Shown: positions 56,526-64,000 of the stretch, in pieces
Layout: every line of letters begins with the position of its first letter
Position numbering within the stretch: the first letter of the stretch is position 1
Assembly: GCA_011316305.1 (NCBI GenBank)
Contig: SAUG01000046.1
Span: forward strand, 1-64,000
Reading direction: 5' to 3'
Length of the DNA: 64,000 bases
Source: Rusavskia elegans
Taxonomy: Eukaryota; Ascomycota; Lecanoromycetes; Teloschistales; Teloschistaceae
Made by a program: the position numbers and the translations under genes
Notes under the pieces: model-generated
Database searches by the model: none
The model's input: the letters and a program-made list of their open reading frames with translations, nothing else
What the model was told of the DNA's origin: nothing

Positions 56526-57149
56526 GTGATTTTGGGGTGGGGCTTGTATATATGGGTGAAATAGGCGGAAGGGACTTGGATGTGGATTTTGGGCATATTA
56601 AAACTTGAAGGTGGGTATTTGATGGGTTGGGGGTGGGTTTTGTACATAGTGTGTGTGAGAGATGAGCGAAGGGCAAGGTAACTTCGACCATCTGCAAATG
56701 ATTAAATTTCCGAGTCCATCTTCCAGCACGCATTAGTGTTTAGTGGAAAGTGATAGACGCCGGGAGATTCATCCTTTTTATTATCCTCAGCTGTTAGCCA
56801 ATCGTGGCCCCTTACCCGGCGGCCGGCCAGCAGCTGAGGCTATGAACGGATTGTTGGGATGCAAGTACTGGAGAAGGGGTTGGAAATGTCAATAACCATG
56901 TTGGTATGCTATTGCGTGACTCTTGGATTCGGGTTTAGAGGAGTAAGAGTAACTCGGTTCTCAAGGTACCGTATTTGTGATGTGATACTCTCTATCCTTC
57001 TATAACTCGATATGATTACTCGCGTAGATGAGACTCTTTAAACCGCACTGGTCTAGCACACTTCATTGCCACGTCCTTCATATCCGACCCACGCTTTGAA
57101 AGGTCCGCGATCCCATCCCATACATTCCCTCCAGAGACTGCAGGAAAGC
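56526..57149. other. Convergent intergenic region
   Basis: 3' flanks of the membrane-protein gene and CTP synthase. Nothing recognised. Confidence 0.5.
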
Positions 57150-59217
57150 TCACGCGCCATTGACCATCCCACACTTCTCTCCACCCATGATCTCATCCAA
57201 ACAACCCGCCGCCGCAGCCACAAACCCAAGATACGGCATCGAAGGTCGTAGTACCCTCGAGAGATACTCGGGATGATATTGCACCCCAACAAACCAGGGA
57301 TGATCCCTCAATTCCAGGATCTCCATCCGTTCACCGGATTCATCTTTACCGATGAAATCAAGACCGTGAGAAGCCATTTTCTGGATGTAAGCGGTATTGA
57401 CTTCGTATCGATGGCGATGGCGTTCCGAGATGATTGGTGGTTGTCCTGGGGAAGGTTTAAGGGTGGGTTCGCCGTCTGCCGTAGTGATTGCATCTGAAGC
57501 GGCGGGTAAGCCATTATTGACAGACGGCGCTTTTTTTTCGTACAGCTGGCGGAGCTTGGAAAAGCTGGAATTTTCTTGGAAAATGGTTTTCTTCAAACCC
57601 AGTCTCAGTGATGCCCCCAAGGTTGTTTTGGAGATTTCTGGCATATATATGACGACCTTGTCATCCGCATCTGCAACGAATTCCTCGGACTGTGCTGCCT
57701 GAATTCCGCAGACATTTCGGCAGAATTCGATGACAGCTATCTGCATTCCGAGGCAGATGCCTAGATACGGAACATCTTTCTCTCGGGCCCATTTCGCGGC
57801 TGCAACCATGCCTTCCGTGCCTCGTTGGCCAAAGCCTCCGGGGACGATGATCCCAGATGATGTGCACAGAGATCCCCACGCTTTGTGATATGCGGCGGGA
57901 GACGTTGTCTCGGTCTCTGGCTCGAGGTCGGAAGAGTCGAGCCAAGTGATTTCGAGCTTACGCGCGCACCGCATTGAGGCATGTTCCAGCGATTTCCGTA
58001 CCGACAAGTATGCGTCTTGCAACGCAGTGTACTTCCCAACGAGGCAGATTTTGACGGTGTCAAACGCTCGGTCCTGTGTTGCAGTCAGATTTTTCCAGAT
58101 CTTCCAGGTTTGGGCTCCGGATTTGATCAATGATATATCGGGTAGGTTATCAAGATGCAGTACGCTCTTTAAGATAGGAATTAAACCTTGAGACTCCAGG
58201 AGAAGCGGCACATGGTATGTCGATGGGACATCGTGGACTGCAATCACCTGCGCAGGGTCAACTTGGCAGTACATGGCTATCTTGTCAGTTGTTGGCTGCT
58301 TCAGTGGTTCCGAACAACGACAGGCGATAATGTCTGGACTCAAGCCGACACTTCTGACGTCTCGAATTGCTGCCTGGGTCGGTTTCGTCTTTTGCTCGCT
58401 GTTGATTACGGGTACCAGGGATACGTGGCAATGGAGGAAGTTTTTCTCGCCGACTCTCCGCCGTAAACATCGCAAAGCCTCAATGAGAGGTGCACTCTCG
58501 ATATCACCAACAGTACCACCCAATTCGATGATACATACGTCGGGTCTTTCATGAGTCGAGTCGACGGGAATTTGAGCCACCCTCTGAATCCAGTCCTGGA
58601 TGAAATCGGTAAGATGGGGCACGATTTGGACCGTTCTCCCAAGGTAATCTCCCTTTCGCTCACGGTCCAGCACATGCTGGAACATCTTCCCGAGGGTGAT
58701 GTTATTGTCCTTCGTCAGAGTGATGTTGAGATATCGCTCATAATTGCCGAGATCAAGGTCGACTTCGCCACCGTCGTCAAGCACAAAGCACTCCCCATGT
58801 TCGAGGGGCCCCAAAAGGCCAGCGTCACTGTTCAAGTATGGGTCGATCTTGATGGCGGTGACTTCCTCACAGCATTAGTAACTTGAGATAACGACATTGA
58901 AGCACTGAAATCACGCGGCTCGAGCCGAGAAACTCACCTTTCAAGCCAATGCTCTTTAATAGAACACCAAGAGAGCTCGCTGCAGACGCGACATTAGCCC
59001 CGTGAAGCGCGTTAAGTGGTTTCTCCATTTGGGATCAGTCATACCTATAACACCTTTGCCAATACCGGACTGGAGACTACGAATTAGAGAGGCGGATTTC
59101 TTCCATTGGAGACAGACAAGCTACTAACAATGACACCTGTTGCCGTCAGTCTACATACAGGCTTCATCGACAGCTCAAGTACATACCTCCACTGACAAGC
59201 ACATATTTCGTCGCCAT
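57150..59217 (-). CDS. URA7: CTP synthase
   Basis: Converts UTP, ATP and glutamine to CTP, the last step of de novo pyrimidine nucleotide synthesis (cytosolic, filament-forming). Exons: 59217-59187 (31 nt), 59136-59129 (8 nt), 59069-59045 (25 nt), 58979-58938 (42 nt), 58861-57150 (605 aa). Together the four short exons and the start of the fifth spell MATKYVLVSGGVISGIGKGV, then IASSLGVLLKSIGLKVTAI, then KIDPY, the canonical synthase N-terminus and P-loop. Further: LDDGGEVDLDLGNYERYL, ELGGTVGDIESAP, SEQKTKPTQ, SVGLSPD. The glutaminase domain has GGFGQRGTEGM, nucleophile Cys405 in YLGICLGMQ and His565/Glu567 in QYHPEYLS. It departs from the family at SDAGLLGPLEHGECF, where GTMxPxEHGEVF is usual, which may hint at a diverged copy. 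The symbol is by analogy with yeast. Confidence 0.9.
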
Positions 59218-59540
59218 TGTAACTGAGCAAGGATGTAATTGGAAGCGATGGAGGAACTAAGAAAAGATCAAGCGCCAGGCCTCTCCTGGGTATACCAGGA
59301 GAGGGGAGGGAGGAGGAAGAACAATTCGTACAGAAAGCACACATATATATTTGCCCAGGGTCCGCGGTTACTGATGTCTCCTAGCGCGATGGGGACTTCA
59401 CTTTAAATTCATCACTTCTCAGCCCTATCGAATTGTGGTAGCTACATCAGTACCAGCCTGACAACAGGCGACAGCAAACTTATTGTTATGACTGATGATT
59501 TCACTCTTCAAGCTTCCCCAATATCTATTTGCTAGGGATC
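59218..59540. other. Divergent intergenic region
   Basis: A compact 323-bp upstream region shared by CTP synthase (minus) and RPC11 (plus). A palindromic stretch cctctcctgggtataccaggag-like lies near 59279-59301 (ctcctgggtat/ataccaggag). Confidence 0.5.
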
Positions 59541-60108
59541 ATGCTGTTATGTGAGTCAGCGCAGAAAACAAGCGCCATTCATGTCTGCTGATGTTCAAAT
59601 ACCAGTCTGTCCGGTGTGCGCAAACATGCTTACAGTCTCACGTACTGCTAGCGATGTTGAGAACGGGATCGATGGTCAAAATCGAATGGAATGTCGTACA
59701 TGTCCCTACCAATATCTAATCACGGACCGGCTGTTCGAAAGGACCGTGATGAAGCGCAAAGAAGTAGATGATGTTATGGGCGGCAAAGATGCTTGGGCAA
59801 ATGCAGATAGAACGGGAGGTATGTATTTGTCTCATTGGTCGATTTCATCCAGATCTTAACCCGTTGGGTCAATGCAATCAAGACCTCCAAGAGGACTAAC
59901 GCGTTTGCCATGGTAGTGCAATGTCCCCGAGAAGGATGTGATGGGGCAGAGGCTTTCTTCTACCAAGTACAGATCCGAAGCGCTGATGAACCGATGACTA
60001 CTTTCTATCGGGTAAGCCATCTCGATCACCGCTTTCGAGCATAGCTGTACCGCACAGCTGACGGTCCCGAAGTGTACTACCTGTAACAACAACTGGAGAG
60101 AAAATTGA
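59541..60108 (+). CDS. RPC11: RNA polymerase III subunit RPC11 (C11)
   Basis: Small Pol III subunit that supports RNA cleavage, termination and reinitiation. Exons: 59541-59550 (10 nt), 59606-59818, 59917-60011, 60073-60108 (117 aa). The first zinc ribbon has MLLFCPVCANML and MECRTCPYQY. The C-terminal TFIIS-like ribbon has VQCPREGC and CTTCNNNWRE. Between them lies QIRSADEPMTTFYR, whose Asp-Glu pair is the cleavage hairpin of C11/TFIIS. Each exon join is forced: LL|F gives the first CPxC, and YR|CTTC the last. Without the 10-nt first exon and the 36-nt last exon the gene would be missed. Length matches the 108-115 aa family. Confidence 0.93.
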
Positions 60109-60439
60109 TGGCCACTCGGTAAGAAGTCACCAGCAGACCGAAGCAGTCTTAGTCCTTTTTGACAGAGGCTCCGTTTGGCGTTCTACCCAAGTGTCGACAA
60201 CGTCGCTTTCACCGATGTGATGGATCATTGCAGCTTTTCAGTAACCGTATTCATCAAACTGGATTGGCGTGCGGGACCAGGCTATGATCCAATGAGGACG
60301 AAAGACGTTGGCGAATGGATGAAATATTTGCAAGGTCTCGTGCGCGGTGGATGTAAAGCACGTTCCTCGAGTGATCAGCTGCTCGCGAGCCCTGGACGAT
60401 CTTTGGGTTCAGTGGAGAGAATATCACGTGTTCCTGCAA
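60109..60439. other. Convergent intergenic region
   Basis: 3' flanks of RPC11 and MED31. A 92-codon plus frame at 60175 has no protein-like relatives and is not called. Confidence 0.5.
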
Positions 60440-60882
60440 TCATTTGGCTTTGATGCTCGACAACAGTGTCTGTTCCGCCAAGCGTGCCACAATGTCCGGA
60501 CTCAAGATCTCCTGCCTGAACCTTTCCTGCTGTAGGAGTTCAAGAGCCTTGAGGGTGGGGCCGGGGTAGGAAAGATATCTGGTGTATGCGGGTTGGGCGA
60601 AATACTGCAGATAATTGAGATATGCCACGAAAGTGGAGTCCTGTAGGAGCTTCTGCGAAGCCAGATGATTAAGATAGTAGGGGTTCGCCAACGCTTGAAC
60701 AAACTGAGATTCATTCTCAATCAAGGGTTTACAAATTCAGTGGGTTGTATAGAGAAGCATACCTCTAGTTCAAGCTCGAAGCGTGTAAAGCCACCGTATG
60801 ATTGGTCAAGTTGCGAAGAATCGACGGTTCCGGTTGAGGATGGTGCATCCACAGAGGGGTGAGTGGCTGCAGATTGAGCCAT
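60440..60882 (-). CDS. MED31: Mediator complex subunit 31 (Soh1)
   Basis: Mediator middle-module subunit, a coactivator link between activators and RNA polymerase II. Two exons, 60882-60763 and 60703-60440, give 127 aa. The intron splits the invariant FELELEFVQ between E and F. The rest is nearly pure family consensus: CLANPYYLN-like FVQALANPYYLNHLA, FVAYLNYLQYF, YTRYLSYPGPTLKALELL and QERFRQEILSPDIVARL. The N-terminal 32 residues are a Ser/Thr-rich extension, as in other filamentous ascomycetes. Convergent with RPC11. Confidence 0.96.
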
Positions 60883-61548
60883 GCAAGCTGGGTCGGATGA
60901 GCAGCGGCTAGCTGAGCGGAGAACCCGGACTCCAAGGTTCTAGGAGTCCGCAATATACATCCGGATGGAACTGGATGGCCTTGTCAGGTTATTATTGTAA
61001 ACTGGAAAGGGATCCGCAGTACTGTACGGGGTAGGGAGTAAGATGTACCGGCTTTGGGAGCTGACAGGTGGTGGTTTGTCAAAGATGATTGACATGAAGT
61101 CCCACGAGAAGCGTGCGTCTAGACTTTCTTGGCATCAAGCCCCTGACTAGAGTAGCGCCCGAGGCCCCTGGAATGCAAGTGCAACTCGTGCAAACTGCCA
61201 AAGTCAACCTCCTTCTCAGCCAACTTCAACCTCCCAAACACACGCAATAAGCATCTTGCATCCGCCGCAACATTACTCCGTACATCACCTGTCCTCCTCT
61301 GCATACATACTTACATACATACTTCCATCTCAGCTTGGTTCAGAAAGAAGTTCCTCCTCAGTCCAGCCACGCTTCGAAAAGAGCAGCCACCGGGTCAATG
61401 CGCCTCTGGGTCGCTTAAGAGCCCATCCTTCCCCCCCATCGAGGCATCTTTGTCTTGCAGCAGATCAACACAGTAAACATACAACAGCATACTAATTGTG
61501 CGAATGGGCTGGCCACGACTGAATTGATTAGAGATCACACTTGCAGTC
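60883..61548. other. Divergent intergenic region
   Basis: Upstream of MED31 (minus) and the Pal1 gene (plus), with tacatacatactt repeats near 61305-61325 and a pyrimidine-rich leader. No gene seen. Confidence 0.5.
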
Positions 61549-63519
61549 ATGTCGCTAGTCGACGTCCGGAGCAGCGCTGGTACGTATCCGATTCCCCACC
61601 CACAACACCCATTCTGTGCTCCGTATGCTTCGCATGTCCCGATCCGCTTCATGCATGCGTCCGTGTTCCCTTATCGTCAAAACCGTGTCACCGGAGAGCC
61701 TTTCTTCCTTGGTTCGTCTGCTGTTGACGTCGGACAAGCGCTAATCTGCTCCATTTTACCTCCAGACGCGCAGAGATCCCCAACTCTCACAGCCAACTTC
61801 CCCTCAAACAATCCTTTCCGAAACAGAGCCACCTCACCCGCTTCGCATCAGAGCTTGCCTTCACCACAGCTCGCAACATTCAATTTTCCTGACACAGCCC
61901 CTCAGCGGCCAGCGTCACGCAACCCCTTTCTTGACCAGACTTCTCAAGCCGCATCGGACACGTCTGCACCACAGGACAGCATGCCTCTCACGAACTCAAC
62001 TCCTACGGGCAACACAGCAGAAATATTCGTACGTCTTTGTCTTCCCTTCAACCAATACCTTATCTTGGTTTGGGCTGAACATGTTCGGAGCAGAACAATC
62101 TCACATTGACGGAAAAGTTCGGGGCCAATGGGCCTCTTCAACCGACCGCTCCGTCTTCATCTACTTATCGGCCCTTGCGCCCGGAGAATGTACCTCCTGG
62201 TATCCAGCATCGGCCTGGACCGCCAGTACACCGTCCTTCGAGATCAGAGGAAGAACAACGACGCTTGAGAACCGGTGCTAAAAGTCGAGGTTCTCAGCAA
62301 GCTTCAGACGTATTCGCCGACCCTCCGGAGCCTCGCAGGCGGCTCCGACGCAACTCCGACTCTTCAATCGCTAGCAGGACATTAGGGTCCGAAGAAGATA
62401 GAAAAAGGCGAGAAAGACGACAGAAGGAGAGAGATGCTCGTGACGCTAGAAAGGATGGTAAATCCAAGGAACAAGGTGCATCTTCACGGTCAAAGAAGCC
62501 CAATCAGCGGATAGACATCATCGATTCGCTGGACGTTACAAGTATCTACGGAACAGGGTGTATGAACAACTTATGTCTCCCACGAGCCGCGTGATGCTAA
62601 TGTCTTGTTCTTAGTATTTCACCATGACGGACCATTTGATGCTTGCAATCCCCATCGCAATCGTAAGGGTGCAAAAGTCGCCCCCATGCAAGCATTTGCA
62701 AAAGACAGCATCAACAATACCCTGGGGGGCTCTGGGCCTGTCAACAAGGATCTCGATCTCAATCAATTCCACGGCCGCGGAGCCGAAGGCTTCTCCGACT
62801 TCTCGACTTCAGGAGCGAATAACTTCGCAGGTGAACCTGAACCTTATGCTGGTGCCAGTGCGCCCATTCGCAGAGGACCAGGCGTCCGACCTGGCGTCGA
62901 CCGGACAACAAGTTACAACGCTATCGATCGAGTTCAACCTGTGCATGGGGACGAGTCTCTTGGTCTCGGTACGAGCACGTTCCTTGATGGAGCTCCAGCT
63001 GCCCGGGCAGCCATCGTACGCCGAGAAAGTGATTCTGAGGGTTTCAACGGAGCTGGAGGTCTTGGGCGTAAGAGGTCACTGGCGCAAAAGATCCGTGGTA
63101 TCAGCAACGCCAGTCGCAATCACGATCGACCCGCAGGCCGAGTCACCAGCCCTGATGCTACATATGGGCGTACGACCAGCCCTACCTCACCGGAAGAAGT
63201 TCAAAGCGGCGGGGGTATGCGCAACATTCGGGAAATGAAACCGTTCTTTGACGACTATGACGAAGCGTACGAAAAGAAAGGGCAGAAGATTCAGATAGCC
63301 GAAGAGCAGAATCGAGTTGAAGGTGGTGGGACCAGGGCAAGGGCGATCAGTAGCCCAAAGCGAGGACCTCCACCACCAGGACTCTTGGAGAGGAGAATTA
63401 CGCATGATGGAACAGGCGGGCCGAGTGTCGATCAGGAGACGAAGAAGGAAGGCTTCCTCTCCCGAGTCAAGAGTTTGAAGGGTGGGAAGAGGGCCAGACC
63501 GGAAAGGAGGGAATATTAG
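61549..63519 (+). CDS. Pal1-family cell morphology protein
   Basis: Peripheral membrane/cortical protein; S. pombe Pal1 keeps cylindrical growth and binds the Hip1-type endocytic adaptor. Exons: 61549-61579, 61766-62028, 62094-62559, 62615-63519 (554 aa). The diagnostic core crosses the last join: RIDIIDSLDVTSIYGTG + LFHHDGPFDACNPHRNRKG, then APMQAFAKDSINNTLGG. The N-terminal third has NPF motifs (SNNPFRNRA, SRNPFLDQT), typical EH-domain-binding tripeptides that fit an endocytic role. A basic helix (EEDRKRRERRQKERDARD) precedes the core. The C-terminal half is disordered with GPPPPGLLERR and KKEGFLSRVKSLKGGKR. Intron 1 (186 nt) is open throughout and could be retained, so the first exon is the least certain part. 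Confidence 0.9.
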
Positions 63520-63876
63520 GTCTGGTTCTTTTGGTGTTGGCCGTCGTTCGGATTATGTCGTGGACCGGTGGATTGGAAAGCAAAGCGTTGGTCGGGCAAA
63601 GAAGGTTTTGATTGTACACGTTGGGTAGAAAGGGTGGGACTCCTCAAACTTTTAGTGTTAATTACAGTGAAACTACCTATCCTCACCATGACAATTCATA
63701 GCCATGCTGTATCTCGCACTGCCGTGACGCACCGATAATTGAAACCAAGGTTTCCTACTTCCAGGGGCCGTCAACACTATGTTAGGGGAAATTTGACCAG
63801 ACCGTGTAGAGACATCCACGATTGCATTCCAAATCGCACCTATATACACGCCTTATCGCTCGTCCTCAATCGTCCC
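63520..63876. other. Convergent intergenic region
   Basis: 3' flanks of the Pal1 gene and the annexin-like gene. Nothing recognised. Confidence 0.5.
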
Positions 63877-64000
63877 CTACTTCACCCCTCCACCGCACAA
63901 CCCCAAACAAAACTCTCCAAAATCGCCTTTCGTACTCTCCTTGATATCATGTTCAAGCTTATCGCCATACTTGCGTCGATACTCCTGTTTGACCTTCTCC
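63877..64000 (-). CDS. Annexin-like protein, C-terminal fragment (runs off window)
   Basis: The last 40 codons of a minus-strand gene enter from the right edge and stop at TAG 63879-63877. The sequence VKQEYRRKYGDKLEHDIKES followed by KGDFGEFCLGLCGGGVK fits the last half of an annexin repeat: IKxxYxxxYGxxLxxDIxxxTxGD, with the acidic Asp that caps calcium in type II sites. Such proteins bind phospholipid membranes with calcium. Only one half-repeat is visible, so the family call rests on this pattern alone. Confidence 0.65.
   Translation of the reverse strand, partial: EKVKQEYRRKYGDKLEHDIKESTKGDFGEFCLGLCGGGVK

Noticed and set aside
60175..60453. 92-codon plus frame
   Set aside because: Overlaps the 3' end of MED31 on the other strand and has no protein-like pattern.
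1..64000. CRISPR arrays, prophage or bacterial operons
   Set aside because: Intron-rich fungal genes throughout; no spaced direct-repeat arrays seen.

Overview
The window is nuclear DNA of a filamentous ascomycete (Pezizomycotina). Genes are dense, sit on both strands, and are mostly cut by short introns of about 46-100 bases with GT..AG ends and TACTAAC- or CTGAC-like branch sites. Several families point to this group: PacC, PalI, Zn2Cys6 regulators, a GPI-type chitinase, and Pal1. The class cannot be fixed from the sequence. I rebuilt spliced models by hand. Exon joins were accepted where they restore family-conserved residues and where the summed exon length is a multiple of three.

Left third (1-28 kb), mostly minus strand: an ING-type PHD protein, a GFD2-type exonuclease-fold protein (plus strand), a forkhead/FHA factor, DEAD-box helicase Dbp8, the ambient-pH regulator PacC, a large Zn2Cys6 activator, a Bor1-type anion transporter, a wax-synthase-like acyltransferase, and PalI/Rim9, the membrane component of the pH-sensing pathway. 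PacC and PalI lie about 10 kb apart. Upstream of pacC is a dense array of twelve GCCAAG hexamers, the known PacC recognition core. This suggests autoregulation and is the most striking regulatory signal in the window.

Middle third (28-46 kb): an ABC1/ADCK mitochondrial kinase-like protein, a decayed allantoate-permease-type transporter pseudogene, a Ded1-type helicase, two conserved-looking proteins of unknown function, a short-chain dehydrogenase, a monocarboxylate-type MFS transporter, and a 394-bp PIF/Harbinger-like MITE with about 42-bp terminal inverted repeats and a TTA target duplication.

Right third (46-64 kb): a 1522-residue GPI-type GH18 chitinase with 14 tandem Ser/Thr-rich repeats, a small DOPA-dioxygenase-like gene, a 508-bp segment bounded by perfect 43-bp inverted repeats, a DHA1-type MFS exporter, a single-pass membrane protein, CTP synthase (with an 8-nt microexon), RNA polymerase III subunit RPC11 (with a 10-nt first exon), Mediator MED31, the Pal1 morphology protein, and the 3' end of a probable annexin.

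Most genes are housekeeping (transcription, RNA processing, nucleotide synthesis). The pacC-to-palI block is the part with a shared theme: pH response, with an anion transporter between. No wholly novel system is proved here. The PacC-site array, the two non-autonomous repeat elements, the microexon gene and the repeat-expanded chitinase are the points worth following.
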